This document shows, piece after piece, positions 26,152-34,923 of a stretch of DNA of 64,000 nucleotides; the first letter of the stretch is position 1; every line of letters starts with the position of its first letter. A program made the translations under genes and the position numbers. The DNA is from Paludibacteraceae bacterium (lineage in GTDB: Bacteria; Bacteroidota; Bacteroidia; Bacteroidales; Paludibacteraceae): positions 186,001 to 250,000 of the forward strand of contig JAILLP010000011.1 of assembly GCA_024693065.1 (NCBI GenBank), written 5' to 3'. The notes under the pieces were generated by a model that had not been told where the DNA came from, made no database searches, and saw only the letters and a list, made by a program, of their open reading frames with translations.

Positions 26152-28041
26152 ATGAAAAAGTATTTGATTCTAAACGTTTTCATGCTCTGTGCGACGCTTT
26201 CGTTCTCACAGAATGATGTGACTTTGGGCATGCGTATCGCAGCCCTGCGCTATCCGGAGGTGGGTGTGCCTCAGGAAAACCTTATGCCAGTGGTGGCGAG
26301 TGGTAAGATTGGTTTCGTCAATCATGACGGAGAACTGGTCCTGTCTCCTACATACGACAAGGAGAGGGACATCGAGTTTTACCGTTTCCGCGACGGCCTT
26401 ATGATTGTGAAGAAGAATGGCAAGTATGGCTACTTGAACACGAAGTTGGAGGAGGTGATTCCTTGCCAGTTTGAGGAGGCCAGACCGTTCGATGACGGAT
26501 TGGCCGCTGTGAAAAAGGATAAGATGTGGGGATTCATCGATAAGAAGGGAGAGAACGTGATACCTTTCGGCTACAAGAGGGTATGCTCCTTCTCTTTCGG
26601 TTTGGCCGCTGTGGTGGGCGACCAGGACTCTATCGGCTTCATCGATAAGTTTGGTATCATAGCCATTCCTTTCCAATTCGACAATGCGGGCCAACCTGCC
26701 TTCATGGAGGATGGCCGTTGCGCCGTGAAGAAGAACGGTGTGGGTGTCTTCATCAACAAAAAGGGTGAGATCATCGGTAACCTGTCGGAGGGCGACGCTG
26801 AGCCTCAGTTGGCAAAGCCGATTTCCTTCCAAACCGCTGACGCGAGCTTTTCGAAGACCGGTTACCAATTGGCGGAGACTCCGTATGACGACGCATGGCC
26901 GTTCGTGGATGGCTACTCCATCGTGATGAAGAAGGAGGGCAACGAGAAACGCTTCGGTGTGGTTTCCATCAAGGGCAAAGAGGTGGTTCCTTGCTCGTAT
27001 GACCAGATATCAGGTCCGTTCAGAGGCCCAGTCTCCTATTTCATCATCAAGAAATCAACGGGTTATGGTGCCTACGATGTGGATGGGAAGGAGATCCTCC
27101 CTTGCGAATACCAGTCTATCGGCAAGGAGGGTAGCCAACTGATTATGATCGAGAAGGACGGCAAGAAGGGTTTCGCGGATGCTTCGGGTAAGGTGGTGAT
27201 CCCTTGCCAATTCGAGGATGCCCGTCCGTTCAATGCCGCTAACGTGACCGCTGTGGAGGAGAAGAAGAAGGATAAGATGGTTTGGAACTTCATCGACCGA
27301 ACCGGTAAGGTGATCGCTTCCCCAGCTTATGACGATGCGCTTGCCTTCGTGAACGGTGTGTGCCCTGTGCAAAGAAAAGGCAAATGGGGCTTCGTGAACG
27401 AGTCGTTGAAGGAGTTCTCTTCGCTGAAATATGAATATACTTTCTCTGACATCAGGGAAAAATGGTCATACCTCCGCTCTCTACCGGGCGACCCTATTCC
27501 AGTCTCCCGTGCCGGCAAGTACGGCTTCATCGACATAAGGGGCAAAGAGGTAATCAAGTGTCAATACGACGAGGCGCTCGCCTTCCGCAATGGTTTGGCA
27601 AGGGTGAAACAGAATGGCGCTGTAATCTACATAGACAAGAAGGGTCAGGTGGTGGATAACCAAACACCAGCCAACCGTAAGAGCATCCGCCAATCCATGG
27701 ACGAGCAACCTGTTGTCACGAAGGAGAAGAGCGGCATGAAGGCGCTTGTGTACGAGGACGAGACCTCCGGCAAGGAAACTGTTACGCCTTACATCTTCGA
27801 TGACTTTGGCGCTAATTATATCGATGGCTTGGCACCGGTGAAGGTGGTCGGCAAGTGGGGCTTGATCAATGCCAAGGGCGAGATCGTTGTCCCTTGTATC
27901 TACGACGGCGTCGAGATCAGCGAGCAGGGCACGGCCATTGTCCGTGTAGGCTCTAAGAAGGGCTTCATCAATAAGATGGGCGAATCATTGTTGCCTCTTT
28001 CCAATGCGGCTAAGGTGCAATGGATACCGATTCGTCGTTAA
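26152..28041 (+). CDS. Exported WG-repeat protein
   Basis: 629 residues with a signal peptide (1 to about 20, TLSFSQ). Nearly the whole mature protein is made of about 14 WG repeats of 35-50 residues. Each has a core such as GKYGFIDIRGKEVIKCQYD or GKWGLINAKGEIVVPCIYD. WG repeats fold as beta units and are thought to mediate protein contacts outside the cytoplasm; no catalytic domain is seen. It starts 24 bases after the previous gene, with no terminator between, so it may belong to the same transcript. No retention signal or lipobox is evident. Confidence 0.8.
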   Translation: MKKYLILNVFMLCATLSFSQNDVTLGMRIAALRYPEVGVPQENLMPVVASGKIGFVNHDGELVLSPTYDKERDIEFYRFRDGLMIVKKNGKYGYLNTKLEEVIPCQFEEARPFDDGLAAVKKDKMWGFIDKKGENVIPFGYKRVCSFSFGLAAVVGDQDSIGFIDKFGIIAIPFQFDNAGQPAFMEDGRCAVKKNGVGVFINKKGEIIGNLSEGDAEPQLAKPISFQTADASFSKTGYQLAETPYDDAWPFVDGYSIVMKKEGNEKRFGVVSIKGKEVVPCSYDQISGPFRGPVSYFIIKKSTGYGAYDVDGKEILPCEYQSIGKEGSQLIMIEKDGKKGFADASGKVVIPCQFEDARPFNAANVTAVEEKKKDKMVWNFIDRTGKVIASPAYDDALAFVNGVCPVQRKGKWGFVNESLKEFSSLKYEYTFSDIREKWSYLRSLPGDPIPVSRAGKYGFIDIRGKEVIKCQYDEALAFRNGLARVKQNGAVIYIDKKGQVVDNQTPANRKSIRQSMDEQPVVTKEKSGMKALVYEDETSGKETVTPYIFDDFGANYIDGLAPVKVVGKWGLINAKGEIVVPCIYDGVEISEQGTAIVRVGSKKGFINKMGESLLPLSNAAKVQWIPIRR

Positions 28042-28076
28042 TGGATAGGGCTTCTATGCCTTTGTGATTTTAGGAG

Positions 28077-30533
28077 ATGACTACGTACATCGAGACTATC
28101 TTGCCGTTACCGTTGGGCGGAACGTTCACCTATATCCTGCCGGAGGAGATGGCGGGTGAGGTGAAGGTGGGCATGCGTGTGATTGTGCCGTTCGGCCGTT
28201 CGAAGTTCTACACGGCGCTGGTCTACGGTGTGCGTTTCACACCTCCCGAGAACGTGGAACTGAAGGAGGTGATCGGGGTGCTGGACGCTTCCCCGATCGT
28301 GCGCCCCCAGCAGATCAAGTTCTGGGAGTGGATAGCCTCGTATTACCAGTGTACGCTGGGCGAGGTCTTTAAGGCGGCTGTGCCTTCGGGTCTGAAGCTG
28401 GAGAGTGAGACGACGATCTCGCTGGTGGAGGACTTCGAGGCGGAGGCTCCGCTGAAGGAGCGGGAGCAGTTGCTCCTGGATTGCTTGTCCGCCAAGGAAC
28501 ATACCGTCGCCGAACTGAATAAGCTGATGGGTATGAAGAATGTCCTCCCGCTGGTGAAGCGCATGATGGACATGGGGGCGGTCTCCGTGAGCGAGGAGCT
28601 CAAGGCGAAGTACAAGCCGAAGATGGAGACCTATGTCCGTCTCTCCCCCGAGTACATGGAGGAGGCGAAACTATCCGCCTTGTTCGACGCTCTGGAACGG
28701 GCGAAGAAGCAGTCCGAACTATTGATGATCTACATCCAACTCTCTTGTTTCATGCAGCCGCAGCGCCGAAAAGAGGTCTCCAAGAAGGCGTTGCTGGATG
28801 CGAAAGTGTCGCCTGCCGCCCTGACCGCCATGGTTGAGAAGGGCATCTTCGAGCTCTACAAGAAGGATGTGGACCGAATCGAGGAGGCTCCCTACGAGAT
28901 CGCTCTTACTCACCCCCTCTCCGATGTGCAGCAACGCGCATACGAAGAGATCAAGGAGTCATTCACGTCGAAGGATGTCGTGTTGCTGCATGGAGTGACC
29001 TCCAGCGGCAAGACGGAGATCTATATACACCTGATAGAGGAGACCCTGAAATTGGGTCGTCAGGTCTTGTTCCTCTTGCCTGAGATTGCCTTGACGACGC
29101 AGATCACCAACCGGTTGAGGCGTGTGTTCGGCAATCAGTTGGGCGTTTACCATTCCAAGTTCACCGACAACGAGCGGGTGGAGATTTGGAAGAACCTCTT
29201 GGAGGATAAGTCGTACAAGGTGATTTTAGGTGTGCGTTCCTCTGTTTTCCTGCCGTTCAAGAACTTAGGGCTGGTCATCGTGGACGAGGAGCACGAGAAC
29301 ACCTACAAGCAATTCGACCCCGCTCCCCGCTATCATGCGCGCAATGCGGCGATCGTCTTGGCGAAGATGTCGGAGGCTAAGGTCCTGTTAGGCTCCGCGA
29401 CGCCTTCGTTGGAGAGCTATGAGTGCGCCCGCTCCGGCAAGTTCGGCTTGGTGGAGTTGATGACCCGCTATGAAGGCATCGAGTTGCCGGACGTCATGGT
29501 GGCGGATGTCAAGGAGGCGAGACGTAAGAAGGAGATGGTGCGAGGGGTATTCTCCCCGTTACTCATCGAGCAGGTGCGGAAGGCTTTGGAGCGGAAGGAG
29601 CAGGTGATCCTGTTCCAGAACAGACGAGGCTTCTCGCCTTTCATGATGTGCAGGACGTGCGGCTGCGTGCCCCGTTGCCAGAATTGCGACATCAGTTTGA
29701 CCTACCATAAATCCACCCATCAGTTGGTTTGCCACTACTGTGGCTACACGATGAACGTGCCTACGTTGTGCCCAGCCTGTGAAACGCCTGAGCTGGAGCC
29801 CCGCGGGTTCGGTACGGAGAAGATCGAGGAGGAGATCGCCGAGATCTTCCCTGGCGTGCGTGTGGTGCGCCTGGACCTGGATGTGGCGAAGTCCCGTAAG
29901 AACTACGAGAAGATCATCCATGACTTCGAGGAGGGCGCGATCGATATCCTTGTCGGCACCCAGATCATATCCAAGGGCTTGGACTTCGAGCGGGTGCGTG
30001 TGGTCGGCATCCTGGATGCGGACTCTTTGCTGAACTACCCCGACTTCCGCGCTTTCGAACGGGCGTACCAGATGATGGCGCAGGTGAGCGGACGGGCGGG
30101 TAGGAAGAACAACCGAGGTATCGTGGTCATCCAGACCTCCGAGCCGGACCATCCCGTGATACAGCAGGTGCGGAACAATGATTACACCTCCATGTTCAAC
30201 GTGCAGATGAATGATCGGGCGGCGTTCAAGTACCCGCCTTATTATCGTTTGATTTATATTTATATAAAAGGGAAAGAATATGCGCCCGTGAACAGTGCGG
30301 CGAATTACCTCGCCACGCTCATGCGACAGTCGTTCGGCGACCGTGTCTATGGACCCGACAAGCCTGTCGTGGCCAGGATCCAGAACCTCTATATCCTGAA
30401 GGTGATGCTGAAAGTGGAGCTGCGGGCGTCGGTCGAGAAGGCCAAGGCGATGTTACGCGAACTGACCAACCTGACGTTGGCCCATCCTGCACATAAATCT
30501 GTTTATATTCAGGTAGATGTGGACCCGATGTGA
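28077..30533 (+). CDS. priA: Primosomal replication-restart helicase PriA
   Basis: 818 residues. Reloads the replisome at stalled forks. An N-terminal DNA-binding domain (1-110: FTYILPEEM...) is followed by a superfamily 2 helicase. The Walker A motif is SSGKTEIYIH, the Walker B motif is DEEH, and motif III is GSATPSLES. The eight-cysteine zinc region (CRTCGCVPRCQNC ... CHYCGY ... CPAC) interrupts the second helicase lobe, which ends with VSGRAGRKNNRG. AGGAG lies directly before the ATG at 28077, which is too close for a normal Shine-Dalgarno and may be chance. The gene upstream is unrelated in function. Confidence 0.96.
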   Translation: MTTYIETILPLPLGGTFTYILPEEMAGEVKVGMRVIVPFGRSKFYTALVYGVRFTPPENVELKEVIGVLDASPIVRPQQIKFWEWIASYYQCTLGEVFKAAVPSGLKLESETTISLVEDFEAEAPLKEREQLLLDCLSAKEHTVAELNKLMGMKNVLPLVKRMMDMGAVSVSEELKAKYKPKMETYVRLSPEYMEEAKLSALFDALERAKKQSELLMIYIQLSCFMQPQRRKEVSKKALLDAKVSPAALTAMVEKGIFELYKKDVDRIEEAPYEIALTHPLSDVQQRAYEEIKESFTSKDVVLLHGVTSSGKTEIYIHLIEETLKLGRQVLFLLPEIALTTQITNRLRRVFGNQLGVYHSKFTDNERVEIWKNLLEDKSYKVILGVRSSVFLPFKNLGLVIVDEEHENTYKQFDPAPRYHARNAAIVLAKMSEAKVLLGSATPSLESYECARSGKFGLVELMTRYEGIELPDVMVADVKEARRKKEMVRGVFSPLLIEQVRKALERKEQVILFQNRRGFSPFMMCRTCGCVPRCQNCDISLTYHKSTHQLVCHYCGYTMNVPTLCPACETPELEPRGFGTEKIEEEIAEIFPGVRVVRLDLDVAKSRKNYEKIIHDFEEGAIDILVGTQIISKGLDFERVRVVGILDADSLLNYPDFRAFERAYQMMAQVSGRAGRKNNRGIVVIQTSEPDHPVIQQVRNNDYTSMFNVQMNDRAAFKYPPYYRLIYIYIKGKEYAPVNSAANYLATLMRQSFGDRVYGPDKPVVARIQNLYILKVMLKVELRASVEKAKAMLRELTNLTLAHPAHKSVYIQVDVDPM

Positions 30534-30554
30534 TATCTTTCCCATATTTTTGAT

Positions 30555-30562
30555 TAACTTCG
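30555..30562 (+). promoter_or_regulatory. Possible -7 box of the DEAD-box helicase gene
   Basis: TAACTTCG, one mismatch to TAnnTTTG, 38 bases before the ATG at 30601. No convincing upstream TTTG. Confidence 0.35.
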
Positions 30563-30600
30563 CGGAAATTTTGGAAGAACAGAGCAGAATATAGTTTATA

Positions 30601-31911
30601 ATGAAGTTTGAAGAATTGAATTTGGAGCCCGCCTTGATGGACGGTTTGAACGTGATGAATTTCAAGGAGATGACTCCAGTGCAGGAACAAGCGATTCCTG
30701 TGATCATGGAAGGTAAGGATGTGATAGCGTGTGCCCAGACGGGTACGGGTAAGACGGCCGCTTTCCTCCTCCCATTGTTGAATAAGATGTTGAAGGAGAA
30801 ACATCCTGAGGATGCTGTGAACGCGATCATCATGTCGCCTACACGCGAGCTGGCGCAGCAGATCGACCAGCAGTTGGAGGGCTTCTCCTACTTCCTCCCG
30901 ATCTCCTCGGTGGCGGTCTATGGAGGAAATGACGCGGGGGCTTGGGACCAGCAGAAGCGCGCCATGCAGTTGGGCGCTGATTTCGTCGTGGCGACGCCGG
31001 GACGTCTGATCTCCCACATCAGTCTGGACAACGTGGACTTCTCACGGGTCAGCTACTTCGTGCTCGACGAGGCGGACCGTATGCTCGACATGGGTTTCTT
31101 CGACGACATCATACAAATCGTGAAAAAACTTCCTGCGGATAGGCAAACCATCATGTTCTCAGCCACCATGCCGCCTAAGATCAAGAAGCTGGCGGAGTCG
31201 ATCCTCCGTGATCCAGTCATGGTGAACATCGCCACCTCCAAACCGGCGGATGGCGTCACGCAGGGTGCGTATGTTTGCTATGAGACGCAGAAGCTCGCTC
31301 TGGTTCAATCCCTGTTCGCCGATAAGAAAGACGAGAAGATTATCGTATTCTCATCCTCCAAGCAGAAGGTGAAGGAGGTGGCCCGTAGCCTACGCAGGAT
31401 GAAACTGCGGGCGGTGGAGATCCATTCGGACCTGGAACAACCGGAGCGCGACCAGGCTTTGCTCGACTTCAAGAGCGGTAAGGTAAATATCTTGGTGGCT
31501 ACCGACATCATATCGAGGGGTATTGACATCGAGAACGTCGATGTGGTGCTCAACTACGACGTGCCGCATGACGCGGAGGACTATATCCACCGTATCGGAC
31601 GTACGGCCCGTGCCCAGAAGGAGGGCGCCGGCATTACCTTCATCTCCGAGATGGACCAGTTCCGTTTCCAACGTATTGAGAAGTTCCTCCAGAAGGAGGT
31701 AGAGAAATATCCGTTGCCGGAAGGCTTGGGTGAGGCGCCTGCCTATAACCCGAAGAAGGATGGCGGACGCTCCAGACATGGCGGGGATGGCCGCAAGTTC
31801 CACCACCGTCCGAAGGGGAATGGCGCAAAGGGTGGTAATCCAGGCGAGGCTCCTAAGAAGAGTGGGGGATCACACCACCATAGACGTAAGAACCCAGGCC
31901 ACAACCAATAA
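30601..31911 (+). CDS. DEAD-box ATP-dependent RNA helicase (RhlE-like)
   Basis: 436 residues. A two-lobed RecA core with Q-motif MTPVQEQAIP (24-33), Walker A AQTGTGKT (45-52), PTRELAQQ, ATPGRL, DEAD (156-159), SAT (187-189) and HRIGRTAR. The last 60 residues are rich in Gly, His, Lys and Arg (GRSRHGGDGRKFHHRPKGNG), a likely RNA-binding tail. It remodels RNA, in relatives often during ribosome assembly or cold growth. The phosphatase gene begins 7 bases downstream. Confidence 0.92.
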   Translation: MKFEELNLEPALMDGLNVMNFKEMTPVQEQAIPVIMEGKDVIACAQTGTGKTAAFLLPLLNKMLKEKHPEDAVNAIIMSPTRELAQQIDQQLEGFSYFLPISSVAVYGGNDAGAWDQQKRAMQLGADFVVATPGRLISHISLDNVDFSRVSYFVLDEADRMLDMGFFDDIIQIVKKLPADRQTIMFSATMPPKIKKLAESILRDPVMVNIATSKPADGVTQGAYVCYETQKLALVQSLFADKKDEKIIVFSSSKQKVKEVARSLRRMKLRAVEIHSDLEQPERDQALLDFKSGKVNILVATDIISRGIDIENVDVVLNYDVPHDAEDYIHRIGRTARAQKEGAGITFISEMDQFRFQRIEKFLQKEVEKYPLPEGLGEAPAYNPKKDGGRSRHGGDGRKFHHRPKGNGAKGGNPGEAPKKSGGSHHHRRKNPGHNQ

Positions 31912-31917
31912 CCGTAG

Positions 31918-32391
31918 ATGATGGGAAAGAAACGCATTCTTTTTGTCTGCTTGGGCAATATCTGCCGTTCCGCCGCCGCTGAGGCTGTGATGAAGGCGTT
32001 GCTGGAGCGCAAGGGCTTGGCGGACCGCTACATGGTGGACTCCGCCGGCATCCTGAACTACCATGCGGGAGAGCCTGCCGATCCGCGTATGATCGCCGCC
32101 GCGAAGACACGGGGGTATGATGTGACCTCCATCTCACGACCAGTCCTCTTCTCTGACTTCGACGATTTTGATATCATCGTGGGAATGGACGACGACAATG
32201 TGGAGTCGCTGATGGACAAGACCCACACCGACGAGCAGCGCAGGAAGATCCACCAGATGACCGAGTTCTGCATCCTCATGCACGACACTTACGTGCCGGA
32301 CCCCTACTATGGTGGCTCGGCTGGCTTCACCCATGTGATGGATTTGCTGGAGGATGCTTGCGAGGGACTGTTGAATTACTTGGAGAATTAA
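31918..32391 (+). CDS. Low-molecular-weight protein-tyrosine phosphatase
   Basis: 157 residues, typical length. The phosphate-binding loop CLGNICRS has nucleophile C11 and R17; the general acid is D127 in YVPDPYYGG. It would remove phosphate from tyrosine residues in the cytoplasm; partners in relatives are capsule tyrosine kinases, and none is encoded here. ATGs at 31918 and 31921 are both possible. The last two codons and the stop (GAG AAT TAA) overlap a heptamer repeat array. Confidence 0.93.
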   Translation: MMGKKRILFVCLGNICRSAAAEAVMKALLERKGLADRYMVDSAGILNYHAGEPADPRMIAAAKTRGYDVTSISRPVLFSDFDDFDIIVGMDDDNVESLMDKTHTDEQRRKIHQMTEFCILMHDTYVPDPYYGGSAGFTHVMDLLEDACEGLLNYLEN

Positions 32392-32412
32392 AAATTAAGA
32401 ATTAAAAATTAA
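32385..32412. repeat. (GAATTAA/AAATTAA) heptamer array
   Basis: Four consecutive seven-base units alternating GAATTAA and AAATTAA. The array starts inside the last codons of the phosphatase gene, so the stop TAA is part of it. Similar arrays occur at 41907 and 63813. Confidence 0.75.
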
Positions 32413-32446
32413 AAGTTGGGAATTAATTGATTGCTAGGACAATAAA

Positions 32447-32473
32447 AAAGGCGGATCGGGGTGATTCGCCTTT
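32447..32473. terminator. Two-way terminator between converging genes
   Basis: AAAGGCG + ATC (32447-32457) pairs with GAT + CGCCTTT (32463-32473), with one G-T pair and a GGGGT loop. A and T runs flank both sides, so it can end the phosphatase transcript (+) and the lipoprotein transcript (-). Confidence 0.8.
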
Positions 32474-32494
32474 CGTTTTATGTTTGGGTCGTTT

Positions 32495-33460
32495 TTATTC
32501 CTGCCAGAAATAGGTGTCGGTGGCGCCCCATTTTAATGTCGGAGATATCAAAACTATATTTGATGTCGTGGATGAGATCGTGCCTTGGGTAGATGTTCTT
32601 GGTACACATAAAACAATCATATTTGCATGATCGGCTGCGTTAGCTTCGAAAGCGGTCATGAACGATGATCCATCCCACATCAGATTGGCGCAATCCGAGA
32701 TGCCATTTCCTAAAGTGAATTCACCGTGATTCCGTCCATCGTTTGTGATGATATTGAATGTAATTCTTTTGTAATCGTCGGTGATGGATGTGCTGATAAC
32801 TTTGAGTGTCCCTCCTATGCCTAGTGCTTCGTTGCTGAACTTGTACTCTTTGCCGCTGATTACTTCAATTTCTAAAGATTTGTTCTTGTCCTGTTGACTG
32901 TTTTTCTGCCTGATGTGTTCGTCGATGGATTCGTCAACTTTTATGAAAGAGTAGTCATAGTATTCTCCTGCTGTCTCATCTCCAAACCTTTCTCGAATAA
33001 CCATTTCCGTCTTTGTCAGTGAGATGATGGTGTAGATATGTTTTTCTCCTTCATCGTATATGTAGATATATCCGTTGGAGTATTTCCATGATGCTACAAC
33101 ACTTTTTTCCGTGGTTTTGTTGTAACTGCTAATGGCGTATTCAAATCCTGATTCTGCATCGAGAAAATAATAGTATTTGTCATCTACGTCGTCCGTCCAT
33201 TTGTATTCTAAGGCTTTCCCTTTAGATATAGCATAGCCTTTGTAGGATACACACTTCCAATTCACCATCACATCAGCCTCGTCTGCTACGATAGCTTTGT
33301 CTACAGTGTTTGTGTATTGTTCGTTGTTGTTACAATTGCAACTGTTGTTGCCATTGCCATTGTCATCGTTGTCGTCGTCGCCACAAGAGGAGAGGACAAA
33401 CATCGTTGCCAGTGCGGTCGCAAGGCAAGCGAATTTGTTGTACGTGAAAATTTTTCTCAT
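32495..33460 (-). CDS. Hypothetical lipoprotein, possibly lipocalin-like
   Basis: 321 residues. The signal peptide ends in lipobox LSSC (C26), then a low-complexity acidic/Asn-rich linker (GDDDNDDNGNGNNSCNCNNN). Residues 65-175 are beta-rich with an opening WKCVSYKGYA and closing EYYDYSFIKVD, a pattern like the lipocalin-type domains of Bacteroidales lipoproteins. The C-terminal 110 residues form a second beta-rich part without a recognised match. The aspartate after the cysteine neighbourhood (GDDD) suggests surface export is possible. Its function is unknown. It has its own promoter on the minus strand. Confidence 0.7.
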   Translation of the reverse strand: MRKIFTYNKFACLATALATMFVLSSCGDDDNDDNGNGNNSCNCNNNEQYTNTVDKAIVADEADVMVNWKCVSYKGYAISKGKALEYKWTDDVDDKYYYFLDAESGFEYAISSYNKTTEKSVVASWKYSNGYIYIYDEGEKHIYTIISLTKTEMVIRERFGDETAGEYYDYSFIKVDESIDEHIRQKNSQQDKNKSLEIEVISGKEYKFSNEALGIGGTLKVISTSITDDYKRITFNIITNDGRNHGEFTLGNGISDCANLMWDGSSFMTAFEANAADHANMIVLCVPRTSTQGTISSTTSNIVLISPTLKWGATDTYFWQE

Positions 33461-33557
33461 AATCTATTCGTTTTGAGGATCTTGAAATTATGTCTCACTC
33501 GTGACGTAAGACCCGTTAACCATCAGAATAAGTAGTGCCTATTATTAGACAATCAGT

Positions 33558-33590
33558 CAAAGATAATTCTTGTTCTATCGATTGACCCAA
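33558..33590 (-). promoter_or_regulatory. Promoter of the lipoprotein gene (minus strand)
   Basis: Read on the minus strand: TTG (33590-33588), a 22-base spacer, then TATCTTTG (33565-33558). The leader to the start codon at 33460 is about 90 bases. A run of eight C lies at 33610-33617, just upstream. Confidence 0.65.
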
Positions 33591-33721
33591 TTATTTAATC
33601 TAAAAATCACCCCCCCCTATTTTTCTTAATTATTGTCAATGAATGACATGTGCTAATGGTATGTTTATGAATCGGTGAAAGACGGAATGCCTGCCTATGC
33701 GCAACCCTAAAGGATTAATCG

Positions 33722-33729
33722 TATCTTTG
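33722..33729 (+). promoter_or_regulatory. -7 box for the glycosylase-like gene
   Basis: TATCTTTG is a perfect -7 consensus 44 bases before the ATG at 33774. The -33 element is not recognisable. A small GCCC/GGGC hairpin lies in the leader. The gap 33461-33773 holds this and the divergent minus-strand promoter and nothing else that I see. Confidence 0.55.
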
Positions 33730-33773
33730 TCCCCGCAATGCCCGAAGTGTGGGCAAACGACTAAAGTCTAAGA

Positions 33774-34376
33774 ATGTTGGACCTACAACATATTGAGCGA
33801 TCGACCGGTTCGGTGGAGTATCATCCGCTGAAGCCCTTTTTGCCGCCCTCCGCGAAGGTGCTTTTCCTAGGCAGTTTTCCTCCGCCGAGAGCCCGCTGGA
33901 GCATGGACTTCTTCTACCCTAATTTCATCAATGACCATTGGCGGATTATGGGTTCGCTCTTTTTCGGAGAGAAGGACTATTTCGTGGAAAGCGGTCGGAA
34001 GCGTTTCTGCCTGGAGCGCATCGTGGCGTTCCTCCAGCAGACGGGCATCGCCTATTATGACACGGCCACGGCGGTCAGGCGCCTGAAGGAGAATGCCTCG
34101 GACAAGTTCCTCGAAGTGGTGGAGCTGACGGATGTTGAGGCGCTCTTGGGGCAGATTCCCTCATGTAGGGTGGTGGTCACCACGGGTGAGAAGGCCACGC
34201 AGAACCTTATGGACTTCTTTTCGTTGCCGGAGATGCCGAAGGTCGGCGCCCATGTCCCGTTGTGTGGTGACACTGTTCTGTTCCGCTTGCCCTCCTCCTC
34301 GCGCGCCTATCCGCTGAGTCTGGAGAAGAAGGTGGAGGCATATCGCAAGATGTTCGAATTCGCGGGGATTCTGTGA
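33774..34376 (+). CDS. Uracil-DNA-glycosylase-superfamily protein
   Basis: 200 residues. Motif 1, LFLGSFPPPRARWSMDFFYP (residues 30-49), matches the water-activating loop of the Mug/UDG-like superfamily with its downstream YPN...NDHWRIMG. The C-terminal LPSSSRAYPLSLEKKVEAY matches motif 2, the DNA-minor-groove loop. It would remove damaged or deaminated bases such as uracil opposite guanine. This branch is common in Bacteroidales but its substrate is not settled; the usual catalytic Asp/Asn of motif 1 is not obvious. No operon partners. Confidence 0.75.
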   Translation: MLDLQHIERSTGSVEYHPLKPFLPPSAKVLFLGSFPPPRARWSMDFFYPNFINDHWRIMGSLFFGEKDYFVESGRKRFCLERIVAFLQQTGIAYYDTATAVRRLKENASDKFLEVVELTDVEALLGQIPSCRVVVTTGEKATQNLMDFFSLPEMPKVGAHVPLCGDTVLFRLPSSSRAYPLSLEKKVEAYRKMFEFAGIL

Positions 34377-34590
34377 GGAATCATAGTGCTTTGGATGGAT
34401 TTATATTGTAAATATATTTATTGTTTTGATTTGCATATCTGTTTATATTGTTAATATCATGTAAAATACGTGTTAATTTTATATTAGTTCGTATTTAAAA
34501 TAATACCTACTAAGTAAATGGTTTATATGTTGTTAATGGTCTACTTTGATAATACTCAAAATAATAAAACATAAAAAATATATAAAAAAG
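34377..34590. other. AT-rich intergenic stretch upstream of the protease locus
   Basis: Strongly AT-rich, with runs such as TATATTGTTAATATC and no open frame, tRNA or hairpin that I can support. It marks the left border of the protease locus. Confidence 0.5.
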
Positions 34591-34622
34591 TTTGTTATAT
34601 CGGAATTTATATCCTATATTTG
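34591..34622 (+). promoter_or_regulatory. Consensus promoter of the calpain-like unit
   Basis: TTTG (34591-34594), 20-base spacer, TATATTTG (34615-34622), both perfect. Nearly the same promoter with the same spacer precedes the gingipain-like gene at 37767-37798. Confidence 0.85.
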
Positions 34623-34923
34623 AATTGACATGAAGTAAGAGATATGTCATATAGATAATATGTATTAATGTGTAATCTTCTCTATCTATAAGATAATTCG
34701 TGTGTTGATGTGTGTAGATGCCCTTTTTTTGTGAAATACCCGTTGGGGTAATTATTTGTCATGGACGAGTGGGTTTTGACGATGGATGGGATCTCCGTTT
34801 TGTCATAAATCCATTTGAACATGCTTGAAAAACAGATTGTCTTATATGATGTCAGATATTGAAGCGCATTCCTGATTATGTAATGTAACCGCTTTTAAAT
34901 CTTAATATTAACTTTAAATTTTA
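34623..34923 (+). promoter_or_regulatory. Long (about 300-base) 5' leader A of the protease locus
   Basis: The first 95 bases align closely with leader B at 37799: shared pieces include AATTGA, TAAGAGAT, ATGTGTAAT, TAAGAT and TGTTGATGTGT. A small hairpin TACCC-GTT-GGGGTA (34737-34750) has a counterpart in leader B. The last 18 bases before the ATG (AACTTTAAATTTTA) are also shared. The middle is not conserved. No peptide frame in the leader is convincing. This could be a regulatory 5' UTR. Confidence 0.6.

Noticed and set aside
33610..33617. Run of eight C as a phase-variation tract
   Set aside because: It lies upstream of both divergent promoters, outside any coding frame and too far from the -33 boxes to change their spacing.
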